Shown in pieces: positions 49,567 to 58,884 of a stretch of DNA of 63,988 bases. A program made the position numbers and the translations under genes. The notes under the pieces were generated by a model that had not been told where the DNA came from, did not search any database, and was given only the letters and a program-made list of their open reading frames with translations. The stretch comes from UMGS1322 sp900550765 (GTDB lineage Bacteria; Bacillota; Clostridia; Christensenellales; QALW01). The DNA is taken from contig CAUDEY010000010.1 of the NCBI GenBank assembly GCA_958448705.1, forward strand, positions 1 to 63,988. Direction: 5' to 3'. Each line of letters starts with the position of its first letter. Within the stretch, counting starts at the first letter, position 1.

Positions 49567-49592
49567 ATTCAAAGTCCTCCTAAAAATATTTT

Positions 49593-49609
49593 ATACGGTA
49601 AAACCGTAT
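49593..49609. promoter_or_regulatory. Inverted repeat in the PFOR leader
   Basis: ATACGGT-AAA-ACCGTAT is a perfect 7+7 inverted repeat about 30-50 bases after the predicted start of transcription. It may be an operator or an RNA hairpin just upstream of the ribosome binding site. ATACGG recurs alone at 49737. I see no other feature between the promoter and 49856. Confidence 0.45.
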
Positions 49610-49650
49610 GTTTGAAGCAGTGTAAAAGGGCAAAATTTTTATCCTTATAT

Positions 49651-49679
49651 ATGATACTACTTTTAAGCGATTTCGTAAA
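49651..49679 (-). promoter_or_regulatory. Promoter of the PFOR gene
   Basis: On the minus strand TTTACG (49674-49679) and TATCAT (49651-49656) are 17 bases apart. Confidence 0.6.
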
Positions 49680-49856
49680 CCGAATTTGCGTATTTTTCCG
49701 AGGAATTTTATTGAAAATAAGAAAAGCATTTTTTATACGGACAGATGAAGATACTAACAGATTCGGGAGTTGACGGGATTTTTCTGTTATTTTAAAGATA
49801 TCAATATGTTTTCCAATGTTGCCGCGGCTTTCTGCGGCGCGCCAGGAAGAAGAATG

Positions 49857-49884
49857 AAAAAACCACCCGCTGTACAGCGGGTGG
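49857..49884 (-). terminator. Terminator of the large SGNH hydrolase gene
   Basis: A 22-base perfect palindrome (49863-49884, CCACCCGCTG arm) is followed by six T's on the minus strand. Confidence 0.9.
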
Positions 49885-49890
49885 CAAGGG

Positions 49891-52509
49891 TTATTGAATG
49901 GATTTTTTCTTTTTGTAGGCAAGGCAGAGGAGAGCCGCTGTACCCAGCACGATAGCTGCGGCAAAGCCGATCCGCAGAGCATCGCCGTCGTTTTTCGGGG
50001 TGTCATTGCTGTTGCCGGGCAGAGTATATACCGCGGCTACCTTGGCAAAGGAGGAATTGATTTTTGCGCTGCTGATGGAATCTGCCGTAAAGCCGCTGAC
50101 GGTAAGCTTGCCGTCCTTTTGTGCGGAGGTAAACATCAGTATCATAAAGTAATCTTCGGCCGTTAACGTGTCGCCCAGGTCGTTGACCACAGAATCCTGA
50201 AGTCCCTCAATGGTAATGACTTTGGATTCACCCGGAGCAACGGTTATTTCACCGGTATCCTTGCCGATTACCGGCCATGACTTGGAGCCTGTGGCACGTA
50301 CGCCGGCACGGAAGGTGATACTGCTGTCGCCGGTATTATAAACGGTAATGGAAGCCGTTTTTTTCGCGGTATCTATAAAGCCCTTTAGGCCGTTCAAGGA
50401 AAGCACAGCTTCCTTGCTGATATCGGTGGAAAGTGTAATTTCAACGCCCTTGGGATCAGAAGGTGTAGGTTCAGGCGTGGAAGTCGGCGTGGGCGTAGGG
50501 GTAACGGTGGGGTCAAGCGCCGCGGTAATGGCCTCGTACAGCTTTTGAGCGGCTACATCATGCGAATCTGCATCTGGGTGCAGGTTATCTTCTCCCCCGG
50601 GAATGCCCCACGCGGCCGAATCAATTAAGATAACGTTCTCATCCTTAAACTGTGCTGCAATGGTACGAATCTGTGCAGCAAACTGGCCGTTAAAAGGCGT
50701 CATCACAAAAATTGTAATATCAGGGTAGGTTTCCTGTATCTTTTCAATAAAGCTGGTATACGCGGCAATAAATTCATCGGCCGGAGTTCTCCAATCATTG
50801 GTACCCAGGTTAATTACCATATAATCGGGCACAAACTGCGTAGTATCCCAGGCAGGGATTTGCGTATCAGCCGTATCGCCGGGCGTGTATTCGCGCTGTA
50901 CAAAGTAGCGTTCCAGCATCCCCATGGTATCAGGAGAACCGTAGCCGGGCGTCATCGTAATGCCGCCGAAGGCAATGGTGTTGTAGTCCCAGCCTAAAAG
51001 CTGGCCTGTTTTATGGGCATAGGAATTCATATAGCTGTTATTGCCTACTACATAGCCTTCTGTAATGGAGTCGCCTACAAATTCAATTACCGGCTTTTTC
51101 TCTATAGGCAAGGTTTTGGCGTTTTCGTCAAGCACAAAGCCGCCGATTTGCGGAAAAGCTTGCTGTGCGCGGGCATAGATGCGCAGCGTATGTTCGCCGG
51201 CACTTAAATTGGAAGCGGCCGGAAAAGTACCGGAAAACGCGGCCTCTACGGGGGTTCCGCCGTCTATCTGCAAGTAAGCGCTGCCGGAGGCCGGCGCAAG
51301 GATGGAAATAGAAGTGCCGGTGAATTTTATTTCGCAGTACCCTTCAAAATTTCCTCTGTAGCTGTTATCACTCTGCTGGATCCAGCGACCCACATAGTTG
51401 ATGTTTTTATCCGTTGCCGGAACAAAACCGTTCTGATAGGTAACGGAGCCGTCGCTGTTTTCCGTGCCGGAGAAGGTAAAACCGGTGAAAGCGGGGTTGG
51501 TAAGAGAACCGCCCTGATTCATCGTCCAACCGGCGGTAGTACCAAAGCGATCGGCGTCAAAGCCGGGGTTGGTAAGCAGATTTTCACTGTATACGATACC
51601 TTCGGAGGTATCTACATAATTTAAAGAGAAGGCATCGCATTCAATATCGCCCTTATAAGCGTATTCGTCGGCGCTGCCGCTGGCGGGCTTATCGTTATAG
51701 ACTGTTTGCACAAATACAATGGCGCTCTTTAAGGTACCCGTCCAGGCGATATCGATTGTTTTGCTGATAAACACCCAATCAGTGCCGGTAACGGTAACGA
51801 TATCGGTCTGCGGCCAGCGGGTGGCATCGGCGGCAACTTCCGTGCCGATGTTAATCTGTACGCCGCGGGATTCGGCATTTTTTAAACGCACCCAGCCGGA
51901 AAGATAATATTTGCCTTGGCCGTTTTCCTCTAAAACCGCTTTAATATCCTGTTTAGGGCTGGAACAGCGATGGTTACGATTGGAAACCAGCAGGCTGCCG
52001 CCGCCTACTGCGGGCAAGGAGGCCGGCTTTCTTTGGTAAATAACCGGGTCAACATCCGGGGAGGCAATCACTTCGCCGCCGATGGCCGCCTTTAGAGTGT
52101 TGGCGTCCGCTTCGGTTAAGTTGCAGATGGTAAGGGTACCGGCTGTACCTGCGGCAGCCATCAGCATCAGGTGGTTAAACCCTTCGTTGTAGGCACAGTG
52201 CAGCTCGGCAGATTCACCAGGCGCCAGCGTTATAGTGGGCGTTTGCAGAATGGTGTCACTTGCCCAGCTTACATCAGTGCGCACATAAAAAGTAACGGAC
52301 GTATCGCCGCTGTTTAATACGGTAACGACGACTTCGTCGCCGACAATCAGTGCATTTTGAATGGACTGTATCTGCGCGAAAATTCCGGCGCCATTGGATG
52401 TAGCCGTGAATTTTACGGCTTTTTCACCTGTGGCCGCGCCAGCCTGCATGGCGGGCCAAAGCCCAAGCAAGAGGGCGGCAACCAGCAGGTAGGTAAGTTT
52501 CTTTTTCAT
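49891..52509 (-). CDS. Large exported SGNH/GDSL hydrolase with C-terminal membrane anchor
   Basis: The 872-residue protein has an N-terminal signal peptide (MKKKLTYLLVAALLLGLWP, cut near AGAATG). Two beta-sandwich regions of carbohydrate-binding type follow (about 30-320). An SGNH domain has the catalytic Ser in EFVGDSITEGY, then GTNDW and the His of DNLHPDADSHD (about residues 470-650). A Pro/Thr linker and another beta domain precede the tail, a single membrane helix (FAAAIVLGTAALLCLAY) with a KKKK stop. It is thus held at the cell surface. Likely activity is deacetylation or ester cleavage on a polysaccharide. Substrate unknown. The gene has its own strong promoter and terminator. Confidence 0.85.
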   Translation of the reverse strand: MKKKLTYLLVAALLLGLWPAMQAGAATGEKAVKFTATSNGAGIFAQIQSIQNALIVGDEVVVTVLNSGDTSVTFYVRTDVSWASDTILQTPTITLAPGESAELHCAYNEGFNHLMLMAAAGTAGTLTICNLTEADANTLKAAIGGEVIASPDVDPVIYQRKPASLPAVGGGSLLVSNRNHRCSSPKQDIKAVLEENGQGKYYLSGWVRLKNAESRGVQINIGTEVAADATRWPQTDIVTVTGTDWVFISKTIDIAWTGTLKSAIVFVQTVYNDKPASGSADEYAYKGDIECDAFSLNYVDTSEGIVYSENLLTNPGFDADRFGTTAGWTMNQGGSLTNPAFTGFTFSGTENSDGSVTYQNGFVPATDKNINYVGRWIQQSDNSYRGNFEGYCEIKFTGTSISILAPASGSAYLQIDGGTPVEAAFSGTFPAASNLSAGEHTLRIYARAQQAFPQIGGFVLDENAKTLPIEKKPVIEFVGDSITEGYVVGNNSYMNSYAHKTGQLLGWDYNTIAFGGITMTPGYGSPDTMGMLERYFVQREYTPGDTADTQIPAWDTTQFVPDYMVINLGTNDWRTPADEFIAAYTSFIEKIQETYPDITIFVMTPFNGQFAAQIRTIAAQFKDENVILIDSAAWGIPGGEDNLHPDADSHDVAAQKLYEAITAALDPTVTPTPTPTSTPEPTPSDPKGVEITLSTDISKEAVLSLNGLKGFIDTAKKTASITVYNTGDSSITFRAGVRATGSKSWPVIGKDTGEITVAPGESKVITIEGLQDSVVNDLGDTLTAEDYFMILMFTSAQKDGKLTVSGFTADSISSAKINSSFAKVAAVYTLPGNSNDTPKNDGDALRIGFAAAIVLGTAALLCLAYKKKKSIQ

Positions 52510-52603
52510 TAAAATCTCCTCCGTTTTTTTATAATATTAGGAAGCAATGATCTTCTTCCTTAATGTGTTAATAAATGAATAAAAATTAAATCATAACGTA
52601 TTC

Positions 52604-52632
52604 ATTATATTATAAAAGAAGGGTTATGTCAA
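52604..52632 (-). promoter_or_regulatory. Consensus promoter of the SGNH gene
   Basis: On the minus strand perfect TTGACA (52627-52632) and TATAAT (52604-52609) are 17 bases apart. The leader is about 85 bases. Confidence 0.92.
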
Positions 52633-52640
52633 TATTAAGA

Positions 52641-52668
52641 AATAAAAAGAATGCCCCAGAGAAGAGGC
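52641..52668 (-). terminator. Terminator after the DUF554 gene
   Basis: GCCTC (52668-52664) pairs with GGGGC (52657-52653) on the minus strand, with one G-T pair, then ATTCTTTTT. The stem is short. Confidence 0.5.
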
Positions 52669-52743
52669 TTTTATTTTAAGTTCATACTCGCAGTACTGCG
52701 GGAAAGTTGTTTATACGATGTTACCGGCTGTACTTGGGAGGGG

Positions 52744-53526
52744 TTATCCCAGCGCCGGGATCCAGCGGGAAAGCCAGGTAAATAAAAACTGAAGGATCGG
52801 GGCGAAAAAGATAGCCGGCAGAAAGTTGGCTACTTTTATTTTGGTAATATTTAAAAGATTTAGGGCAAGGCCCACGATTACCAAAGATCCTGTGGCGATG
52901 ATCTGTACATTCATTGCGTCGGTTAAAAAGGCAGAACCCGCAAAATAGGCAAGAATGGCAATTCCTCCTTGGTAAAGAAGAACTGCCGGGGCGCTGAAGA
53001 GTACCCCGATTCCCATACTGGTGGTAAAAATGACCGCAGTAACGCCGTCGAGGACGGCTTTGGCAAATAAGGTGCTGTGGTCACCGTTAAGGGCAGATTC
53101 GATCGGACCGGTAATGGCCATAGCCCCCACACAAAAGAGCAGGGTAGCATTTACAAACCCCTGGGCAATTGAAACGGTTTTTTCTTGTTTTTGATTGACT
53201 TTCTTTTCTACATAATTGCCTAAACGAAGCATTTTTCCGTCAAGATCGAGAGCGGTGCCGGTAATGGCGCCAAGCACAACAGAAAGAATCATTCCCAGCG
53301 TATTGACACTGTACACAACGCTTTCTCCGGTCTGTGTATTCACGGAGGTGATCGTCTTGAGGGTTCCCGAAATGCCGATAAACAGTACGCATAATCCTAC
53401 GCCTGTGGAAACGGCCGAAGAAAATTTTTCAGGAATTCCTCTTTTAAAGATGAGGCCTGCCAAACAGCCTAAAATAATGGCAGCTGTGTTTACCAGCACG
53501 CCTGTCAGTGCATTGATCAGCGACAT
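52744..53526 (-). CDS. DUF554 membrane protein
   Basis: The 260-residue protein has about seven hydrophobic segments and the conserved GVLVNTAAIILGCLAGLIFK at its N-terminus, as in DUF554 (YdfK-like). It is probably a channel or transporter of unknown substrate. It follows the FAD enzyme gene by two bases and so is likely co-transcribed and co-translated with it. Confidence 0.85.
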   Translation of the reverse strand: MSLINALTGVLVNTAAIILGCLAGLIFKRGIPEKFSSAVSTGVGLCVLFIGISGTLKTITSVNTQTGESVVYSVNTLGMILSVVLGAITGTALDLDGKMLRLGNYVEKKVNQKQEKTVSIAQGFVNATLLFCVGAMAITGPIESALNGDHSTLFAKAVLDGVTAVIFTTSMGIGVLFSAPAVLLYQGGIAILAYFAGSAFLTDAMNVQIIATGSLVIVGLALNLLNITKIKVANFLPAIFFAPILQFLFTWLSRWIPALG

Positions 53527-53528
53527 TT

Positions 53529-55127
53529 CTATTCACCCTCCCATCCAGCCGCAATTGCCTCGGCCGTTTTGATGCCGTCTACTGCTGCCGACATAATGCC
53601 GCCGGCATATCCGGCACCTTCCCCGCAGGGATAGATTCCTTTTACGGAGGCCTGCAAAGTTTCGTCCCTCAGGATCCTTACAGGGGAAGAGGAGCGGGAT
53701 TCTATTCCGGTAAGCACTGCCTCGGGGTCATAAAAACCGGTCATTTTTTTATCCAGCAAGGGAAATGCTTCTTTGAGAGCGTCACAGGCAAAACCAGGCA
53801 GGCAGACGCTTAAATCTGTCCATTTTACCCCTAAGGGATAAGAAGGAAGTACAGAGGCCGGACCGGCCGAAGGGCGTGCCTGCATAAAATCTGCCAGCAG
53901 CTGAGCCGGCGCCTGAAAGTTGCTTCCGCCGGCTAAAAAGGCGGCACTCTCATATTCTTTTTGAAATTCTATACCAGCCAATACATCGTTTCCCGGAAAA
54001 TCTTCCGGCAGGACACTGCATAGGATCGCCGCATTGGCATTTTTTCCGCTACGTGCAAAGCGGCTCATACCATTTACGACCAAATGACCCGGTTCGCTGG
54101 CGGCGGCAACGATTTCACCGCCGGGGCACATGCAAAAGGAATAAACGCCGCGTCCTGAGGGAAGATGGCAGGCGAGCTTATAGTCGGCCGCGCCCAACTG
54201 GCCGGCAAAGGCACCATACTGGATGCGGCTGATCTTTGCTTGATCGTGCTCAATACGTACACCGATGGAAAAAGCTTTTTGTTCCATTCGTATTGCCTTT
54301 TGCTTCAGCAGCATAAAAATATCCCGTGCACTGTGACCGGCAGCCAGGATCAAACAATTGGTTTCTAATTCTTGCGTTATTCCGTTACTGAAGACGGAAA
54401 TAGCGGAAAGACGCTGATTTTTGATATGAAGATCCGTTAGCTGTGTATGAAAGCGGACGTCTCCTCCTAAAGAGAGTATTTTCTGCCGCAGGGCTTTGAT
54501 GATGCCCGGAAGGCGGTCCGTGCCTAAGTGCGGTTTGGCAAGATAGAGGATCTCTTCCGGCGCCCCGCATTGTACAAATGTTTTGAGAACGGTGCGGCAT
54601 CGGGGATCGTGAATGTTTGTGGTGAGTTTCCCGTCAGAAAACATTCCGGCACCGCCTTCTCCAAATTGTACGTTGCTGTTTGGATCAAGAAATCCGGTTT
54701 GAGAAAAGAGAGCAATTTCTTTTTGTCTTGTATCAGCGTCGGACCCGCGTTCTAAAAGGATGGGGCGTAGTCCGGCATAGGATAGCGTCAGCGCGGCAAA
54801 CAGTCCCGCGGGGCCGGCACCGCAGATCACAGGACGCGGCCCGCGGATATGCCTGTGTACGGCAGGGAAATACAGGGAAGGTTCTTTATAAAGCGATGCA
54901 TCAGGATTTTTAGCGTTTTTTAAAACAGAGGATTCCCTGTCTTTTACTTCTACACCGAGAGAAACGGCATAAAAGATATCTGTTTTTTTTCTGGCGTCGA
55001 TTGATTTCTTTAAAAAACGCACAGAGAGAATTTTCTCTGTAGAAAGCCGCAGTTTTTTGGCAGCAAGGGATTTTATCGTTTTCTCATCTGCCTGCAGCGG
55101 CAGGCGCAGATTTTTTAGTTTTATCAA
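53529..55127 (-). CDS. NAD(P)/FAD-dependent oxidoreductase of the COG2509 type
   Basis: The 532-residue protein has an N-terminal ~90-residue region with no catalytic motif, then an FAD site ICGAGPAGLFAALTLSYAG, followed by NVQFGEGGAGMFSDGKL and a C-terminal CGEGAGYAGGIMSAAVDG. These features match the uncharacterised FAD-dependent dehydrogenases of COG2509. The substrate is unknown. The start is TTG (55127), with GGGGAG nine bases upstream. No ATG is closer. It leads a two-gene unit with DUF554. Confidence 0.8.
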   Translation of the reverse strand: MIKLKNLRLPLQADEKTIKSLAAKKLRLSTEKILSVRFLKKSIDARKKTDIFYAVSLGVEVKDRESSVLKNAKNPDASLYKEPSLYFPAVHRHIRGPRPVICGAGPAGLFAALTLSYAGLRPILLERGSDADTRQKEIALFSQTGFLDPNSNVQFGEGGAGMFSDGKLTTNIHDPRCRTVLKTFVQCGAPEEILYLAKPHLGTDRLPGIIKALRQKILSLGGDVRFHTQLTDLHIKNQRLSAISVFSNGITQELETNCLILAAGHSARDIFMLLKQKAIRMEQKAFSIGVRIEHDQAKISRIQYGAFAGQLGAADYKLACHLPSGRGVYSFCMCPGGEIVAAASEPGHLVVNGMSRFARSGKNANAAILCSVLPEDFPGNDVLAGIEFQKEYESAAFLAGGSNFQAPAQLLADFMQARPSAGPASVLPSYPLGVKWTDLSVCLPGFACDALKEAFPLLDKKMTGFYDPEAVLTGIESRSSSPVRILRDETLQASVKGIYPCGEGAGYAGGIMSAAVDGIKTAEAIAAGWEGE

Positions 55128-55165
55128 AATAATTTTCTCCCCGAAAAAGGATTAGTTTTATCGGT

Positions 55166-55193
55166 ATTATACCATAATTTTTTGTTCTGTGAA
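55166..55193 (-). promoter_or_regulatory. Promoter of the COG2509-DUF554 unit
   Basis: On the minus strand TTCACA (55188-55193) and TATAAT (55166-55171) are 16 bases apart, with an extended TGG. Confidence 0.65.
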
Positions 55194-55194
55194 G

Positions 55195-55330
55195 GAGAGT
55201 TTTTTGGGCCTGAGAGATCTGCTGTCTTAGGTGAATATTTCTGCGGGCAGGTGCCGCCCAGGGAGTACTGCCGCCGGCGGTTTTCCGAAAGGGGCAGAGA
55301 CATCTTTGCCATAGAAACGTCAGAGATACG
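55195..55330 (-). other. Unexplained GC-rich structured element, possibly a degenerate glycine-riboswitch-like leader
   Basis: This intergenic stretch is GC-rich between AT-rich flanks and has short self-complementary blocks (CCGCCGGCGG; GGGC with GCCC). On the minus strand it ends in ATCTCTCAGGCCC, then AAAAAACTCTCC. That resembles the 3' part of the glycine aptamer (ATCTCTCAGG, then AAAAGAACTCT), with CACC shortly upstream. The 5' GGAGAG and the GAAGGAGCAA core are not recognisable. It may be a riboswitch remnant, another RNA or a repeat. No protein is supported. The rest of the gap to 55390 is AT-rich with nothing clear. Confidence 0.3.
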
Positions 55331-55389
55331 GCAATAAAATAATCATGCATATATGAATATATAAGCAAATGAATATAAAAGGTATTTAT

Positions 55390-55425
55390 GAAAAAAACAG
55401 ATCTGCTGTTTTAGGCGGATCTGTT
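55390..55425 (-). terminator. Terminator of pheST
   Basis: AACAGATC (55396-55403) pairs with GATCTGTT (55418-55425), with partial inner pairing, then seven T's on the minus strand. Confidence 0.82.
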
Positions 55426-55441
55426 CTTTTGAGCGATGTTT

Positions 55442-57817
55442 TCAGCTGCGTAATGCAGCACCGAAACGATATTCCAGAGAACGGACGATTTTATCAAAAA
55501 CTTTTTGCGCTTCTTCATACTTGAGTGTACGCTCAGGGTTGAGCATGGTAATAGAGAAGGCTACGCTCATCTTTCCCTCACCCAGAGAATCGCTTTTATA
55601 GATGTCAAACAGCTCCACATTTGTAACCAGACTGCCCCCGGCAGAAGCAATGGCCTCCAGCATCGGCCCGATTTCCTGTGAGGCATCTACCAGCACGGCA
55701 AGGTCCCGTACCATAGGCGGATATTTGGGAAGCGGCCGGTAGAGTACTTTCAGATTGGAAAGAGCAAACAGCTGCGCTAAATCGATCTGCGCCAGCAGCG
55801 GACGGCCTTCTATCTCAAAAGCAGCGGCGGTATCGGGGTGGACTTCTCCCAATACGCCAAGGCATTTGCCGCCGGCAGTTACTTGTGCCTGTCTTCCGGG
55901 ATGGAGAAACGGTTCTTCACTTTTTGTATAGATACCTTTCACACCAAAGCGGGACAGAAGCGCCTCTACAATAGATTTCAGGCTAAAGAAATCCTCTTTT
56001 TCCCCCATAACACCGATTATCATTGCTCTGCGTTCCTCCGGCTGCTGAACAAGAGGCTGCTCTTTCGCCAGGAACAGCTTGCCGATTTCAAACAAACGCA
56101 TTTCTGTTGTTCCGCGGCTGGCGTTGAGTGCCATGACCGAAAGCATGCTGGAATATAGCTGTGTACGCATCAGGCTGTAATCTTCGCCTAATGGATTTAG
56201 AATTCTGATCGCATTTTCCGATGAAAGTCCAAGCGCTTCATAGGCCTTTTGTGAGATAAAGGAATAGGTAGATGTTTCATTGGCGGCGCAGAAGAGCAGG
56301 ACTTCCTTTGCAAGCTCGCAAAGCTGCTGCTGTTTGGTTTTTGTGCCTCGGGTAAGCACGCCGCAAAGCGGCTGTGACTCAATATGGTCATAACCGTATA
56401 CGCGGATGATCTCTTCCGCAAGATCCGCCGCGCCTTCGATATCGTCGCGCCGGGAAGGAATGCTGCAGCGGAGAATACCGTTTTCCTCTTGTGTGCTGAT
56501 ACCCAGCCGGTTGAGAATATCCAGCATGATTGGGATCGGAATTTGGATGCCTAACAACGCTTGAATTTGTTGAACCGGTACTTCCAAGGTGTTGTCTTTA
56601 GGCAACTCCCTGCAGATATCCGGTGCCCAGGAGGTGATATCCCCTGCGTTCAATTCCTCGATCAGGCTCAGCGCACGGTCCATGGCAAAGCGGCAGCCGG
56701 CAGCATCAATGCCCTTTTCATATCGGGCGCTTGCCTCCGTGCGGATGCCTAAAGCTTTCGCGGTTTTGCGGACGCTGTCCCGCCGGAATTTAGCGGATTC
56801 AAAGAAAATATTTTTAGTCGTGTCTTTAATTTCACTGTTGAGTCCGCCCATTACACCGGCAATACCTACGGAACGCCGGCCGTCGGCGATTACAAGCATC
56901 TCATTGCTGAGGGTATGCTCTTTCCCGTCAAGAGTGGTAAGTTTTTCTCCTTCGTTTGCGCGGCGTACAATAATGTGATGATCAGCGATATCGTGGATAT
57001 CAAAGGCATGCATGGGTTGGCCGGTCTCCAGCATCACAAAGTTGGTAATGTCTACGATGTTGTTGATCGGACGCATACCGGCAGCACTTAAACAATCACA
57101 CATCCATTTCGGAGAGGGCGCAAGGCGGATATTTTCTACCGCGGTGCCTATGTACCGGGGGCAGAGCGCATCATCTTCCACCGTAACCTGTACCGGCAGA
57201 GAGGCTTCCTTTTTTACCGTGTACTTTGTTTCCGGCAGGCGGAAATCCTTTTTAAGACAAACGGCTACCTCACGGGCGATACCCAGCACACAGTTACAGT
57301 CCGGTCGGTTGGGTGTAACGGAGAAATCGATCACACAATCATCGGTTCCAAGTACGGTATTCATATCGGTTCCCGGTGCCCAGCGATCTTCAAGAATTAA
57401 GATGCCGTATACATCGGCTCCGGGATACCCCGTACCGTTTAAGCATAATTCCTCGCCGGAGCACATCATGCCGTTGCTGACAACGCCGCGCAGTTTTCCC
57501 TTTTTGATGTGCATGCCGTTGGGCAGGTGGGAATCGTGCAGCGCCGCGGGGACCAAAGCTCCTTCAAAGATATTATCGGCGCCGGTAACGATCTGTACCT
57601 CTTCGCCTATGCCGCAGTCCAACTGGCAGATCTGCAGATGATCGGAATCCGGATGCTTTTGGATTTGTTTGATTTTTGCGGTTACCACGTTGCTCATTAC
57701 CGAGCTTTTTTCCATACTTTCCACTTCAAAGCCCTGAGCGGTCATTTTTTCGCAAAGAACCTCGGGGGCAACATCGATATCCACATATTTTTTGAGCCAA
57801 TTCAGTGAAACCTTCAT
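55442..57817 (-). CDS. pheT: Phenylalanine-tRNA ligase beta subunit
   Basis: The 791-residue subunit has the N-terminal tRNA-binding (EMAP-like) domain, the B3/B4 domain (TPNRPDCNCVLGIAREVA; GQPMHAFDIHDI), B5 and the C-terminal anticodon-binding FDX-ACB domain (PKYPPMVRDLAVLV, ending EYRFGAALR). It partners PheS in an alpha2-beta2 enzyme that charges tRNA-Phe and edits mischarged Tyr. It follows pheS by 15 bases. Confidence 0.97.
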   Translation of the reverse strand: MKVSLNWLKKYVDIDVAPEVLCEKMTAQGFEVESMEKSSVMSNVVTAKIKQIQKHPDSDHLQICQLDCGIGEEVQIVTGADNIFEGALVPAALHDSHLPNGMHIKKGKLRGVVSNGMMCSGEELCLNGTGYPGADVYGILILEDRWAPGTDMNTVLGTDDCVIDFSVTPNRPDCNCVLGIAREVAVCLKKDFRLPETKYTVKKEASLPVQVTVEDDALCPRYIGTAVENIRLAPSPKWMCDCLSAAGMRPINNIVDITNFVMLETGQPMHAFDIHDIADHHIIVRRANEGEKLTTLDGKEHTLSNEMLVIADGRRSVGIAGVMGGLNSEIKDTTKNIFFESAKFRRDSVRKTAKALGIRTEASARYEKGIDAAGCRFAMDRALSLIEELNAGDITSWAPDICRELPKDNTLEVPVQQIQALLGIQIPIPIMLDILNRLGISTQEENGILRCSIPSRRDDIEGAADLAEEIIRVYGYDHIESQPLCGVLTRGTKTKQQQLCELAKEVLLFCAANETSTYSFISQKAYEALGLSSENAIRILNPLGEDYSLMRTQLYSSMLSVMALNASRGTTEMRLFEIGKLFLAKEQPLVQQPEERRAMIIGVMGEKEDFFSLKSIVEALLSRFGVKGIYTKSEEPFLHPGRQAQVTAGGKCLGVLGEVHPDTAAAFEIEGRPLLAQIDLAQLFALSNLKVLYRPLPKYPPMVRDLAVLVDASQEIGPMLEAIASAGGSLVTNVELFDIYKSDSLGEGKMSVAFSITMLNPERTLKYEEAQKVFDKIVRSLEYRFGAALRS

Positions 57818-57832
57818 TTTATTTTCCCTCCC

Positions 57833-58855
57833 TTACTTAAACTGCTTTAAAAAGCGTACGTCATTTTCAAATACCAGGCGTAAATCGGGAATTTTATAAC
57901 TGGTAATCGCAATGCGGTCTATGCCGATACCAAAAGCAAAGCCACTGTAAACCTCGGGGTCGATACCGCATTCCCTTAAAACGTTGGGATGAACCATACC
58001 TGCGCCGAGAATTTCGATCCAGCCGATGCCCTTGCAGATGCGGCAGCCTTTGCCGCCGCATTCGGTACAGGAGATATCCACCTCCACACTGGGTTCGGTA
58101 AAGGGAAAATAGGAGGGACGGAATTTGATTTTTGTATCATTTCCGTACATTTCACGGGCAAATTCTTCAAGTACATATTTTAAATGGCACAGGTTGATGC
58201 CTTTGTCTACTACAAGTCCTTCCAACTGATGGAACACGGGGGAATGGGTAGCGTCTACCTCGTCAGCACGGTATACGCGGCCGGGGCAGACTACCCGGAT
58301 GGGCACATTGCGGGATTTCATCGTGCGGATCTGTGCGGCGGAAGTCTGGGTGCGCAGCAGCAGATTTTTGGTTAGATAGAAAGTATCCTGCATATCACGT
58401 GCGGGGTGATCCTCCGGCAGGTTCAGTGCTTTAAAATTATAATAGTCGGTTTCTATTTCTGGCCCGTCCACCACGTCAAACCCCATACTGCGGAAAATTT
58501 CGCACATGCGCTCCTGGGTGAGGGAAAGGGGATGCAGAGTGCCTTGTTTCAAAGGCTTAGCCGGAATGGTAACGTCGATACTCTCGTTTTGCAGCTGGGC
58601 CGAGCGCAGAGAGGCAGTTAATTCCGCACGTTTGTGTGTCAGTGCATCTTCGATCAAATTCCGCAGTTCGTTTACTTTTTGCCCCATTTTCGGTCTTTCT
58701 TCAGCGGGAATTGTTCCCATAGAACGCAGTAATTGGGTGAGCTCACCTTTTTTTCCCGTAAAGGCTACACGCAGTTCTTCCAGATCATTGATGTCTTTTA
58801 GTTTTTGCAGGCGCTCCTCAAAGCGCTGCTTTATGCTGTTCAGTGTATCAAGCAT
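57833..58855 (-). CDS. pheS: Phenylalanine-tRNA ligase alpha subunit
   Basis: The 340-residue class II synthetase subunit has an N-terminal coiled coil, motif 2 FRPSYFPFTEPSVEVDISC, a CTECGGKGCRICKG insertion, and GFAFGIGIDRIA near the end. ATG 58855 and an in-frame GTG one codon earlier both lie behind AGGAGG. The ATG is preferred. Expression is set by the T-box leader upstream. Confidence 0.96.
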   Translation of the reverse strand: MLDTLNSIKQRFEERLQKLKDINDLEELRVAFTGKKGELTQLLRSMGTIPAEERPKMGQKVNELRNLIEDALTHKRAELTASLRSAQLQNESIDVTIPAKPLKQGTLHPLSLTQERMCEIFRSMGFDVVDGPEIETDYYNFKALNLPEDHPARDMQDTFYLTKNLLLRTQTSAAQIRTMKSRNVPIRVVCPGRVYRADEVDATHSPVFHQLEGLVVDKGINLCHLKYVLEEFAREMYGNDTKIKFRPSYFPFTEPSVEVDISCTECGGKGCRICKGIGWIEILGAGMVHPNVLRECGIDPEVYSGFAFGIGIDRIAITSYKIPDLRLVFENDVRFLKQFK

Positions 58856-58884
58856 CACAAAAATCCTCCTGAAAATAAAATAAA

